Positions 22,640 to 33,541 are shown, numbered from the stretch's first letter. The stretch is 36,132 bases of DNA from Sporodiniella umbellata (GCA_025677835.1 JAIXMR010000158.1:1-36132); one strand, 5' to 3'. Notes: generated by a model not told the origin, from the sequence alone. Translations and numbers: made by a program.

Positions 22640-22927
22640 GTAAAACGTAAGTAAGTTTATTACTGATAGCGAAATTATATCAGAAAACGATATGGATGCT
22701 TCCTTCCACGATTATATGGAGATGGCGAGCAGGAAGAACTGAAAATCGAGCATTTCAGTTTGAGCGAAGAATAGATGGAGAAAATAAGACGAATTGGGAA
22801 CAATTCTATATCACATGTACATGAACATGAGGAAGTAGTTTTAGTAGAGGAAGAGAATGTAGATGTTATTTGTAATCAATTCATAAACCAACAAGAAAAG
22901 TTATCAGTAAGCGAAGGATGCTTTTGA
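22640..22927 (+). pseudogene. Degenerate coding-like block of unknown origin
   Basis: One frame reads SENDMDASFHDYMEMASRKN then stops at 22739-22741. A second frame, open across the same place, reads GDGEQEELKIEHFSLSEE, has one TAG at 22772-22774, and continues MEKIRRIGNNSISHVHEHEE... to TGA at 22925-22927. The acidic, Glu-rich content over two frames with a single in-frame stop suggests a protein gene broken by a frameshift and a nonsense change. No family recognised; chance cannot be excluded. Confidence 0.3.
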
Positions 22928-23950
22928 GAATTGATAAAACCAAATGCATTTCTCTTAAAACATTTTCAACTATGTTTTATATGTGAATGTTACATATTTT
23001 GATATTGTGTATAGAATCCTAATAGACTACTCAATTCGAAAACTTTTTGTTACTATTTGTTTCGGAAAATCTCTTTCCATCTATTCTTTCATTAGTGGGA
23101 TTTATTTCGATAATTTTTTTCTTTCTAATCCATTAACTAAAAAGGGCTCACTGTAAGTTCTAGCAACCTACACCTACTTTTTTTACTTTTTTTGCTATCT
23201 TATTTCTACACTTTTATTGTTTTTTTTTTCAAAGCTGGTTATAAATTACTACAATGAAATGTTATTCATCGATTCTTTATATGGTATATGGAATAAATAT
23301 TTGTTAAATATCAGATCAAAAGGGCACAGCGTCATATCAGAGTTACGATGAGCACATGCATTTAATTTGTGTGCAGTTTTGATTAGGTGCTTGCTTAACA
23401 TCTTATAGTTCTACGTATTAGTATATATCATTTGTAGCTGTACAGTGATGTACCCATAAACGTAAATAGAAAAGTACCAGACACTGAAGTGTATTTTTTG
23501 TTAACAAATAAAACTGTAGCTTTGTAAGATAAACCGATATCAACTGAGTTATATATCTGATAGGGAGATATATCAATGGAATTATGTAACTATTATTCAA
23601 GTATAATTCATTACTTAGGGTACTATTGAAGAGCTTCTATAGTGTTCACGGTGTGGACTGCTTTTTAATTTACTGCATAGAAAATCTTAATCTGAGCAGC
23701 TATTGCAAATTTCCAGTACCCTTTTTTTTCGAAAAAAAATCTGTAGGTTTGTATATCTTTTATAAAAGTATAAAAATAACTTAAGACCTGCAGTCTTAAA
23801 AGCTTGCTCTTAATTTTTAAGATCTGTATGGTCTTCAGCTTTATTTACTACAAGAATTTTTCTTTTAGCTTTAATGCATATAAAAATACTTATTCTTTTA
23901 TAATTTCCATACGTTATTTTTCTGCTGTCTAATGTAAAATTATTATCATA

Positions 23951-24004
23951 TTTTATAATACAAGTTATACAAAAATATACGACATCAATTTTGGAAATAC
24001 TGTA
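23951..24004 (+). repeat. Dispersed repeat, copy B (pairs with 5117-5170)
   Basis: Matches copy A at 48 of 54 positions; three short clusters of two changes each. The flanks differ, and the 11-bp inverted repeat of copy A is not preserved here. It lies in gene-poor DNA. Confidence 0.6.
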
Positions 24005-24531
24005 TATTATACAAAAAGCGAACAAGTGTAGCGCCATGTGAAACTGATCACCTTTCCGTAAAAAAATACGATCTATTTTTTTTTTTTCAGTTGACCAAAG
24101 TATCTATCGTCGCTTAATCTATTTTAAAGCCCTCCTGCTCTAGAAAACAAACGTGGCTGTATCTCTGAAAATTTCAGGAAGAAAAATGGGATATGCGCTT
24201 TCACGACTTGGTATTTTCCTGTGAAAGTATCAAAAACGAGATTCATGCCGTTTATTATCACCCTTTAAACGAACAATGTTAAAAAAAACGCGGTTTGCGA
24301 TAAGCGTCTAATATCTCTTTCTCACTAAGCGCTGAAGCGCGTTAGACCTGAAAATTATCCATCCCTGGAATTTTGCTACTAAAAAAAGTCTTTAAAAAGA
24401 AAAGACCTTGAATAAAAATGACTCATGAGAAAAGATAAAGCAAATTTTATCCCAGATTGCGGCCTTTCTCTTTTTTTTTTTTCTTTCTATTAAATGATTC
24501 ATAGCATTATTCGATCTAAAAAAACAGCAAC

Positions 24532-24576
24532 ATGTCTAGCGATAAACCATCTATACAAAAGGTCATACAACATTAA
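24532..24576 (+). promoter_or_regulatory. 14-codon ORF upstream of acetylglutamate synthase
   Basis: ATG in good context (GCAACATGTC) followed by SSDKPSIQKVIQH and TAA, ending 174 bp before the synthase ATG. It could be an upstream ORF if the transcript starts above it, but a TATA-like element near 24684 lies between the two, so it may not be transcribed with the gene. Confidence 0.2.
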
Positions 24577-24750
24577 AAAGGTATAGAGATAAAGACGAGT
24601 TTTAGTTCTTTAGGCTGACCTCTATGTTTGAAGTCCATACCTCAGGACAAAGGAGTTCGAGTAAATTAATGAGCTACACTTTTTATATAAATAAAAAGAG
24701 TATGAAATTGATTAGACCGACACTTGAAATAGGAACTTTTAGTTGATGTG

Positions 24751-26175
24751 ATGGATACCACTCCCAGTAAAAGAGAGCTTGAACACTTTTTAAAACGGTT
24801 TGGACAAATAGAAAAACCAGCTCTTGGGAAGCGATCGTCCAACGCTGCTTTACCCAAAGATTACGTGAAGGATCTTTTGAGTCCTTCTTATCATCAGCTT
24901 TCTATCACCAAGGTTGAAGGGCCTTTTCAAAAACAAGGATGGCAGAATGTGGGAAAAACGCTCCACACACTTCAAAAATTAGGGTTGACTTCTATTGTAG
25001 TGCCCGACAATCCGGAATGGGCAACCGAAATATCAACCCCAAGCGAACTAAGGAAACGTATGGCTAACGAAAGCACAGCACTAGTAGAAGCCATTCAGCA
25101 AGCTGGTGGAAGAGCAGCCCTACTCTATGGATCTACGCTTGAAAGATCTAATTTTGTACCTGATTTTATTGATGTTAACCTTGATTTGGTTCTGTCTGCT
25201 ATCAAAAATAACCAAATTCCCGTCATACTTCCTATCTTGACAGAACACGAAGGAAAACAGATTCCCGTCAAAGCGTCTGATGCTGTTTTAGCTTTAAACT
25301 ACCGACTGGCTACACAAGCTATCGATCCCAAATTAGTGCCCTCCAAGGTTGTAGTGGTAAACAAAGAAGGTGGAATACCCAACCACGAGCGGCCTGGAAC
25401 AGCTCACAGTTTGGTTAATCTGCAAGAAGAGTACTCGGAAATAGAATCGGTACTTCTCAGCCCACGTCCTGAGTGGCAAGCTGGCTACCACAATGCTTTA
25501 GAGAACTTGACGATGGTCAAAAAGTGTTTAAGTCAGCTACCTGTTACTTCTTCAGCTGTAATTACTCCTATCGCGTCTTTGCCTTCGGCACTTATTTCAA
25601 ATCTGATTACCGACAAGCCTCTTTACTCATCCTCATTACCAGTAACAGACTACACTCGAATCAATCAGGCCAAGACAACAGTGTTACGTCATGGAACCAA
25701 AATTAACACTTTCCAGAATCCCAGCGATCTGGATACTGACAAGCTTGTAAAGTTATTAGAGTCAAGCTTTCGCAAGCGCATCGACCTTGATAGTTTTTAT
25801 ACTAGACTGGAAAAAGTCCTTTCCAGTGCCATTATTGCTGGGGATTATGAGGGTGCAGTGATCATGACAAACGAGAGATCTCACAATACTCATACATCCA
25901 CACACGTTTATCTTGATAAATACTCAATTGCACCTTCGAGCCAAGGAATGGGTCTGACTGACATTCTATGGAAACGTATGTGCGACAGCTACCCAGAATT
26001 TCTCTGGAGAAGTAGAAAAGACAATGGAGTAAACAAGTGGTACTTTGAGCGGGCCAATGGCTACTTGCGTCTCAAAGACTCCAACTGGGTTCTCTTTTGG
26101 CATGGAAAAAAGGGGCATGAGCAGCTTAGCGAATATGCTCAGATTGCTAACGCAATCGCTCCTTCCTTCAAATAA
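24751..26175 (+). CDS. ARG2: N-acetylglutamate synthase (amino-acid acetyltransferase), fungal Arg2 type
   Basis: Single exon, 474 residues from the ATG at 24751 (yeast Arg2 is 574). It makes N-acetylglutamate from acetyl-CoA and glutamate, the first step of arginine synthesis in mitochondria. The N-terminal two-thirds is a degenerate amino-acid-kinase-like domain (SIVVPDNPEW, RAALLYGSTLERS, VILPILTEHEGKQIPV). The C-terminal GNAT domain (about 330-470) has the family signature YLDKYSIAPSSQGMGLTDILW, then FLWRSRKDNGVNKWYFERA and LFWHGKK. The visible start (MDTTPSKRELEHFLKRFG) is not an obvious mitochondrial presequence. The acceptor-like CTTTTAG a few bases upstream leaves room for an unseen 5' exon encoding one. 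The lack of introns is unusual next to intron-rich neighbours. Family firm. Confidence 0.93.
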   Translation: MDTTPSKRELEHFLKRFGQIEKPALGKRSSNAALPKDYVKDLLSPSYHQLSITKVEGPFQKQGWQNVGKTLHTLQKLGLTSIVVPDNPEWATEISTPSELRKRMANESTALVEAIQQAGGRAALLYGSTLERSNFVPDFIDVNLDLVLSAIKNNQIPVILPILTEHEGKQIPVKASDAVLALNYRLATQAIDPKLVPSKVVVVNKEGGIPNHERPGTAHSLVNLQEEYSEIESVLLSPRPEWQAGYHNALENLTMVKKCLSQLPVTSSAVITPIASLPSALISNLITDKPLYSSSLPVTDYTRINQAKTTVLRHGTKINTFQNPSDLDTDKLVKLLESSFRKRIDLDSFYTRLEKVLSSAIIAGDYEGAVIMTNERSHNTHTSTHVYLDKYSIAPSSQGMGLTDILWKRMCDSYPEFLWRSRKDNGVNKWYFERANGYLRLKDSNWVLFWHGKKGHEQLSEYAQIANAIAPSFK

Positions 26176-26455
26176 AAGATATTGTATATTCTCTGTTGTT
26201 TTCTAGTCTAAATTTGGAAGCCTGAGCACTGAATACACTTGAAAAAAGAGAGAAATACCTTTGCATACTAAAGAGCACAGATAGCAGTGCCAGAACACAT
26301 TAGCTTTGTATGACTCCAGGTTTTATTGATTTGCCCATTTAGCAATTATATCTCCGTTAGCTTTAAGCACAATAAAAAAAAAAAAAAAGAAAAGAAAAAA
26401 AGGGGGAGGGCTGCATAAAGCGTTTGTCTATTTTTTATTTTTTTTCTTCTTGAAA

Positions 26456-27605
26456 ATGTCGCGCCCCTCACAAGCACCGTCCCGATCACCTTCTTTTTCA
26501 TTCGAAAGACAGTTTAGATCAGTTCATTCTCCAGCGCCAAACAGTAACAATCCCAACTTTAACAAGAGGAGTCTTTTGTTGTCTGAAAATGAACTCAACG
26601 ATGTAAAATTACGAAAGACAAAGGATTCAAGTAAACTCTTCTTTTCTTACTAGATCAATCAAACAATTGCCAACATTCGACAAGGAAATGCAACAGATCC
26701 TACTCATTCTTTTGAGGATGGACTTCACAGCAATTCAGTTCCATGTAATTTCAGTTGAAAGTCTTTTTTTTTTTTTTTTTTTCAGTCAATATTGATTCCT
26801 TTGCTAGTATCTTTCCAGGATTCTAACGAAGATACAATTGGAAAGTTTTCAACACAAATTCAGGAATACGCCATTATTGAGGACCTGCTCTTTATTCTTT
26901 TGGTGAGATGGCACATCCTATATATATCAAGTAACCTAATATATATCTCTGTAGGGAATTGATGGAACGTACATCAAACGCGTTTATCCTAAAACGCCTG
27001 ATGAAGATCCAGAAACAAACTCGTCTTTGTCTGGATTTGAGAATTGGAACCAGATTAGTTATGTTATTGACCCAACATTAGGTACCTATATTTATACGAG
27101 AATCTTGGTTGACTTGTATTTAAAAACTTTAGATCCTAGCTTAAAGAACCTTGTCGAGAAATTTCTTCCCTTATCTACCTACTATTCATCTGTAAATGCC
27201 TTTGTGGAAGTACGTGCTCGATTTGAATATGGATTGGTGAATCATGCGCTTGGAGCGGCTATGAAGGCATTTTTGAAGCAGTACAAAACTTTCATTGCTC
27301 AACTAGACGGTCAGTTTCATACCAGCAACACCTTTACCCTACAAAAGATATGGTTCTATGCCCAAGACACGTTACACAGCATGAATATTTTACATAGCTT
27401 AGTCACGGCCATTCGATCCATCCAAGTCATGACAGAAATAGCAGAGAGCGATGAAGACGATATAGAAGCAGTGATCGAAGGACTGAAAGAAGATGAGGAG
27501 ACGAAAAGCAGTGACAAAATTATACCCGAACAGCAAAAAGGAGGCGCCATATTGAACATCTTGGCTAATAGATTGGTGGAGTTGAGTGGGTAAGCACAGA
27601 GAAGC

Positions 27606-27642
<37 letters not shown>

Positions 27643-29446
27643 GGATTCAAAAGACTTATCTTTGGTGGTATTTCAGTGATCCAAACTGTAAGAAAGTATA
27701 TACCTCCTTACTATCAAAAGCGTCTGTACCCTATTTTGAAATGCTACGTTCATGGATATACCATGGCGAAATTGTAGATCCGTATAACGAATTTATGGTT
27801 TTGGAAAAAACGAGTGTTAAGAAGGAGAACCTGAAAGAGGACTTTAACGATGCCTATTGGGAAATGCGGTATACTATTCGAGAAAACGCGGTACCCGTTT
27901 TCTTAGAGCCAGTTAAGAATCAAATCTTGCTGGCAGGGAAATACCTCAATGTAGTTCGAGAGTGTGGTGTAAACATTGCCGATCCCAAAGAAATGGAACG
28001 GGAAGTGACAAATCAACGTGAGCAGGAGGAAAAAGCTGGATTTAGAAACCAAGCTGTAAACAGCACAACTCATGTTCCACGAAGTGAGATATGGGGAGCA
28101 GTCAATGGTGAACAATTTGCGAGCAATTTAGAAATTGCTTACAAATATGCCAATCGTACTTTGCTAAATCTACTGATGAATGAAAGACAGCTTATTGGGC
28201 GTTTGAGGTAACTAGCACAAACACTAGAAAAAAAAAAAAAAAAAAAAAAAAAACTCACACCTAAAGAAAAGGTCCCTTAAACATTACTTTTTTCTGGACC
28301 AGTCTGACTTTTTGACCTCATTTTTGTATTTGGCAAAAGATGAACTAAAGCAGCCTGCGTCAGAAATATCACAAGCGAGATTACAATCGTTGATGGACCT
28401 TGTATTGAGAAATTCTTCATCAGTCGCAGCGTACGATCCGTTTAAGGAAGACGTGAAAGTATCCATGAGTCACTTGAAACTTGTAGATCAGCTGCTGCGG
28501 ATTATTAATGTTGCTGGTATGGAAGCTGCGGTTGGGAAAGATTCGAGACCGGGTCTGATGGATGCCTTGGAACGTAGTCAGAGCCTATCAAGTAGCGTCA
28601 TGACCTTGAGTTCGATGTCTAGTCGTGACGTACTGTCAGGCTACGATGCACTGATCATTGATTATACAGTGACTTTTCCTCTTTCGCTTGTGATCTCACG
28701 GAAAGCGCTTACAAAATACCAGCTTTTGTTCCGGCATATCTTGAACATGAAGCACGTAGAAGATTTATTGTGTGGTGCTTGGATAGATCAGAAAACAACC
28801 CTATGGAAAGCAGGATCGGACCGTACAGAGGTTGAACAGTGGAAGTTTCGTATATTTTCTTTGAGAAACCGAATGCTTATTTTTGTAAAACAATTGACGT
28901 ACTATGTGACGAACGAAGTGCTAGAGCCCAATTGGAGACGATTGGAATCCAATTTGATGAAAGTATCCACTGTTGATGAGGTACTGCAATACCATTCGGA
29001 CTTTCTAGATAGCTGCCTCAAGGAATGCATGCTTACAAATTCTAAATTGCTTCGGGTAAAGATACGATTACTTTGTTTTACCTCGTGACTTATGTTTTTC
29101 ATCCTAGATATTCAACAAGCTCGTCGGGTCTTGTGTAGCTTTCACTGTTCAAGCAGAAAAGTACTCTTCTCTACTGGAGCAAATGGAAGAAGAGAGAAAA
29201 AGCACCATGTTTGGTGTACCACGGGAAGGACTGGGGGATAGCATACCTACAGCTGCGTTGATAGAAAACAGTCAACGAGCGATTTCTAAACTGGAAGAAA
29301 CGTTTCTCTATCATATGCGACTTTTGGTAGATGCCCTCAACTTTTTTTCTGCTACAGAAACCACACAATTCCCGTGTTTAGTAGTACGATTGGACTACAA
29401 CCAATTTTATAGTCATACCAATGCCCCCACTCATTTAAAAAGGTAG
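26456..29446 (+). CDS. GCP2: Gamma-tubulin complex component 2 (GCP2/Spc97/Alp4)
   Basis: Seven exons: 26456-26602, 26654-26744, 26808-26902, 26955-27589, 27677-28207, 28272-29055, 29108-29446; 873 residues. It pairs with GCP3 in the gamma-tubulin small complex that nucleates microtubules at spindle pole bodies. Recognisable segments: YAIIEDLLFILLGIDGTYI and ELSGDPNCKK (GRIP1), FEMLRSWIYHGEIVDPYNEF, RLRSLKHYFFLDQSDF, and GRIP2 with FSLRNRMLIFVKQL, SFLDSCLKECMLTNSKLLR-like order and IFNKLVGSCVAF. The N-terminal 45 residues are Ser/Pro-rich. An acidic loop (ESDEDDIEAVIEGLKEDEE) interrupts GRIP1. For intron 1 the donor at 26603 and for intron 2 the acceptor at 26807 were chosen because only these keep frame. 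Introns 2, 4 and 5 carry T19, A33 and A26. The last codons read KR whether or not a final 3' intron is removed. Confidence 0.92.
27607..27639. repeat. Run of 33 A inside GCP2 intron 4
   Basis: Sense-strand A-run near the donor side of an 87-nt intron whose acceptor (TATTTCAG) is normal. Confidence 0.9.
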
Positions 29447-29492
29447 CTAATGCTATACGCTCCCTCCCTTTATCATCCAGAAAACAAAGAAA

Positions 29493-29496
<4 letters not shown>

Positions 29497-29527
<31 letters not shown>
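29497..29527. repeat. Run of 31 T
   Basis: Homopolymer just after the GCP2 stop codon, ending in TAG. Either 3' UTR sequence or part of a 3' UTR intron whose donor would be at 29443. Confidence 0.8.
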
Positions 29528-29530
<3 letters not shown>

Positions 29531-29748
29531 TGATAGCTAGTTTTATAAAGGCAACTGTTTTGGCAGTTATTTATATTCTAATAGTATTTTGTAAACGTCG
29601 CCTGTCTAAATATTGTACACAAAGATGATAATAATTTTCGAGTGATTTATTTACAAGGCAAAGAAAAAGAGAAAGGTGGAGGCTGGATAGTCATGATGTT
29701 TTGTATTTACACTATATAATTTTTTTTTTTTCTGGTGGAGGTTACCGT

Positions 29749-31214
29749 CTATAGTTGGTGGTCCCCAAGTATCTTGTCCTTGCCTTCCTCTTTTGCGTCG
29801 TTCAGGGCATAGATATTGACAACAAAAAAGCCAAAGAGAACAAGAGAGGTACTAACAAAATACTGAAAGCTTGGTACGATTCCTTTGAGTAGAGTATCAC
29901 CTAACAATGCCAAAGGGGTCTTTTTTTTTTTTGATGATGATGATGAAGGTGAGTCTGTATGTTTAAAGAAAAAAAAGATGCTTATTTACCATTAAAGATA
30001 TACCCAGGGTAACCACGAGAGGCGAAGTCATCAGCATGGACAGCAACCAGAGATAATCTGAGCTATAGAGAGAAAGGTTAGAAATCGACCGAGCAGAAAA
30101 AGCAAAGTAACTTACAGAAAAGTACCAACGAAAGCGTTGAGAAAGACAACGACCCACAAGGTAGCGTTGGTGGGTAACTGAAAAGATTCCAGACCAAGAT
30201 AGCTTAGTAAGGGTATGATGGGCCATAACAAGACAATATTGAAAGCACCGACAAAACCAAAGAATAAAGACATATCGATTCTCTCTTCGTTTCCAATCTT
30301 GTATTTCAATAGGATGGTATAACAACCGTAGAACACAGCGCCTATCAACGCCAGGGCGTCACCCAAGAGAGGATTCGAAGCGCTTGGTAACGAGGTGTTG
30401 GTATGATCGAGATAGGAAATCAGCAAGACGCCGATAAAACTAGAGTGGCTTTAGAAAACCAAGTGAAGCGAGTTCCGAGCTTACCTGACAAGGACAGCCA
30501 TAAATTTTACTGTATTGATCTTCTCGACATGGGCCAAGGCACCGATACCCAATGTGAATAAGCCTGACATGGAAGATAGGATGGTACTGCTGCCCACAGT
30601 GGTATAAGCCAAGCTGGTGTTGGTGGCAAGGTTACCAAAAAACCAGAGAATACAAAACATCAGACTGAGTTGAACGGTCTCTGACGTGGATAGTTTATCG
30701 TTGTTTGGTAAGGAGTGTGGCGTGGATGGTGAGATGGCTGAGTAATTCTATAAAGTTCAGAGATCAGTCCTTGTTTGTACTACTTTCTTGGATATCGATG
30801 TGTGTTTGTTTGTTTGTATTACCTTTACGTTGCCATTCTTTTTCAATTGACTTTTTTTTTTTTTTTTTTTTTTTTGAAAACAAAGGTTAGATAACAAAGC
30901 TTATCTTTATTCGCTTCTTACGTTTTTATCCGATATTGCTTCAATAAAAAAGGTATAAGGTATAGTGAAAAGGTAGCTGCATTCACATAAGTCACTAGAA
31001 AAGGTTTGTTGTACTCCATTTCACCGAATAAACTCTATTATACACAGACAGAAAAATTAGAAAAAAAAATTTTTTTTTTTTTAATTTTAGGGTTTGTGCC
31101 CTTAATTTTTACATTCATAGCAAAAGAAGAGGAGACCCAGATAAAGATAACACCGGCCAAGGCTAAAATGCCTCCCCAATATCTTCTTAATGAGACCTCT
31201 TTAATGTCAGACAT
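29749..31214 (-). CDS. EamA/SLC35F-type membrane transporter (yeast YML018C, human SLC35F5 type)
   Basis: Seven exons: 31214-31113, 31034-30922, 30850-30823, 30747-30485, 30439-30116, 30062-29990, 29919-29749; 357 residues. About ten membrane segments of the drug/metabolite transporter fold. Family landmarks: GVIFIWVSSSFAMN, YNKPFLVTYVNAATFSLYLIPF, WFFGNLATNTSLAYTTVGSSTILSS, GDALALIGAVFYGCYTILLK, TFLSDYLWLLSMLMTSPLVVTLG and FGFFVVNIYALND. Relatives sit in vacuolar or other internal membranes; the substrate is unknown. Exon 3 is only 28 nt and encodes a poorly conserved hydrophilic loop, but is needed to keep frame. Introns 2 and 6 end in A24-G and A12-G, so the 3' splice site lacks a pyrimidine tract next to AG. 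Family firm; exon 3 moderately sure. Confidence 0.88.
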
Positions 31215-31784
31215 ACAATCGAACAGAATAAGAAAAAAAAAAAAAAAAAAAAAGAAAGCAGTTGGGAATGAAAAGAAAAGAAAATACAAAATGTGGAGGA
31301 AAATAAATAGGAAAGATGACTTCTTATGAGACGTAATTGATTGGCTAATTTGCGAAATCAATGATGCTCACTCGATGGCCTTCCTATAGGACCTGGCCTT
31401 CAAAAACCTGCCTCCTTTCTATGTAATAAGACTATCACAGCCCGATCAAGGTCATGTATCTCAATCTACGCTTATTCTTTTGGCTGCAGACGTGATCAAC
31501 TTTAGCACATTCACAGTCGCTTCTTGAAAAAAAAAAAACTTTGAATAGAAAAAAAATCCTTTTATGGGCGGAACCAGAAACGGCCTCAGGCACCACACGC
31601 GTGAACAATCCATTCAACCAAAGGAAGATCACTTGGTGCAACCCAAGTGAGATCACATTAATCTATGTGTCATAAACTGATAGGGAACAACAGTCATGTC
31701 ACTCAATAGAGTTTGAACACCAGAATTTTTTTGTTTTTTTTTTTATATGTCAAAATGGTAAAGAAAAGGGCGCAGTGAAAGAAA

Positions 31785-31820
<36 letters not shown>

Positions 31821-31969
31821 CGCTAAAAGCCGCAATGGGTGACTCGATTGACATGATGGTAGTGATATGTGTGTGTGTGTGTGTGTATATAGATAGATAT
31901 GTAAGCGAGCAAATGTGTGGGCGTGTGCATAAAAAAAAAAGGGGTGTACGTATCTCGGCGGTGGATTGT
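31215..31969. other. Intergenic with microsatellites and a short palindrome
   Basis: Between the SLC35F start and the Rab5 end. It contains an A-run near 31230-31253 just upstream of the SLC35F start, an inverted repeat at 31629-31650, GA x 14 at 31791-31818 and GT x 9 at 31869-31886. Short minus-strand open frames here have no coding character. Confidence 0.55.
31791..31818. repeat. GA dinucleotide repeat, about 14 units
   Basis: Perfect 28-bp GA tract 3' of Rab5, followed 50 bp later by a GT x 9 tract at 31869-31886. Typical microsatellites. Confidence 0.85.
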
Positions 31970-33089
31970 TTAACCTATCCAACATGTCATTATTATGAAA
32001 ACAAATCCTCTTTTACAACACTTACAAGCACAATTGTTGTTAGAAGACCCAGTACTTTCCAAGTCTACTCCACGTCCGTTCAATCCGTTTCTATTTCTAC
32101 CTTGACGAGAGTTATCTGCTAGCTGATCCAACGGCATACGTTTGGCAATAGCCAAAAACAGCTCATGCACATTTGTGGCGGTTTTGGCAGAGGTTTCAAA
32201 AAATAATAAACCAGCTTCATCGGCATATTCTTGAGCGGTCTGAACAACACCGATATGTGTGTATTAGCTTTCTATCTTTGCTTCTTTCATTTTCTTACCT
32301 TGGTTTCAACGGCTCTTCTAGATTCCAAATCAGATTTATTGCCAGCCAAAGCAATAACAATGTTGGGATCGGCCTGGCGCTGTAATTCATTTACCCAAGC
32401 CTTGGCTTTGTCTAAAGAGGACTTTACATAGAATGAGAACAGTACTTTGTAAGAGCAGATGATACTTACAGGTTGTGTGATATCATAAACTACTACAGCA
32501 CAATTGGCGTTGCGGTAATACATAGGTGCCAAACTCTAGATTGCCTTTTTAATACCTTTGCTCTTTCATGTAAAAAAACAGCCAATCGAATGTATAGATT
32601 ACCTTGTATCTCTCTTGTCCAGCCGTATCCCTAGTACAATCAAAACGTCAGCTTAAATATCTCTCTTTTTTTTTTTTTTTTTTACAATCACTGATTTGCT
32701 TACCAAATTTCAAATTTCACAGTAGTACTGTCATCCAATGATATTGTTTGTGCCAAGAAAGCAGCTAAGAAAAAAAAATCAGACCTTTTACGTAGTTTGT
32801 GTGTTGATAAATACCTCCAATCGTGCTTTCTTTATATTCGTCAAAATGATCTTTTACAAAACGCATTACCAGACTGTATGTAGGGAGAAAAGGTGAAGAT
32901 GCCATTAGTTTTGCCAAAAAAAACAAAACAAAAAAAAAAAAAACAAAGCCATCTCCATTGTTTTTTTTACCTTGATTTTCCAACAGCCGATTCACCTGTG
33001 TACAAGAAATGAATGAGCCTTCATTTCTAAAACGCTATTTTGTGCTTACCCAAAAGAACTAGCTTAAACTGATAAGTATTTGAAGCCAT
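31970..33089 (-). CDS. VPS21: Rab5-family GTPase (Vps21/Ypt5)
   Basis: Nine exons: 33089-33050, 32995-32971, 32873-32815, 32764-32704, 32630-32603, 32535-32470, 32421-32299, 32239-32026, 31974-31970; 206 residues. It directs fusion of early endosomes. G1 is GESAVGKSS (typical Rab5), switch I ESTIGAAF, G3 WDTAGQER, G4 NKSD and G5 ETSAK; the [15 protein letters not shown] segment is also Rab5-like. The last exon contributes five bases: T|GT then TAA, creating the C-terminal CAC, a CXC motif for double geranylgeranylation. The preceding 51-nt intron has a perfect GTAAGT donor. If it is retained, the protein gains a CKCCKRGF... tail and loses the terminal CXC. Several exons are very short (25, 28 nt). 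Intron 4 has A18 in the sense strand. Firm. Confidence 0.94.
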
Positions 33090-33541
33090 AACAACGTTAT
33101 TTTTTTAAAAGTAAAAAAAAAAAAAAAAGAAAAGGGAAAAAAAAAAATTATAAAAGAGAGAGAGAGAGAGAGAAATTGATGAAATGAAAGGGGAGGATAC
33201 AAATAAGGAAAATGAGCAAACCAATGACGCAAATAAGCCCTATTTTAAACTCCACTTAATTCTTTTTCACAGTTACAACACCTCATAACTCTCACGTCAC
33301 TTTACGAAGCAAGTATGCCTCAGGATAGAAAGAGAGATTGGGACAGCTGATCTCCCTTGGTCTTTACTAAAGCCCCCCACCACCACTAGCGTGTATTCCA
33401 GAATAATGCTGATGACCCACATCTCTCTCAAAAAGTGTACTCTAAATACAAAGAAACAAGCCACGTTTATTGTAGTCGTAGGCTTGAAAAAAAAAAAAAA
33501 AAAAAAAGAGAGGTGATAGAGAAGCTTAGAAACAGAGAGTT
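33090..33541. other. Intergenic; Rab5 upstream region
   Basis: 452 bp with A-runs, a GA tract at about 33156-33172 and an A-run near 33486-33506. No coding region seen. Confidence 0.6.

Larger units (their letters stand above)
21784..24750. other. Long gene-poor AT-rich region
   Basis: About 3 kb without an intact gene. It holds a degenerate coding-like block (22640-22927), one copy of the dispersed repeat (23951-24004), a 14-codon ORF at 24532-24576, and several A/T runs. The composition is lower in GC than gene regions, consistent with decayed mobile DNA plus promoters at both ends. Confidence 0.6.

Noticed and set aside
26631..26653. A 23-nt intron in GCP2
   Set aside because: Too short for splicing and gives the wrong frame; the donor at 26603 makes a 51-nt intron that keeps phase.
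31435..31656. Minus-strand ORF of 73 codons downstream of Rab5
   Set aside because: Contains an A-run translated as phenylalanines and no recognisable sequence; looks like intergenic DNA.
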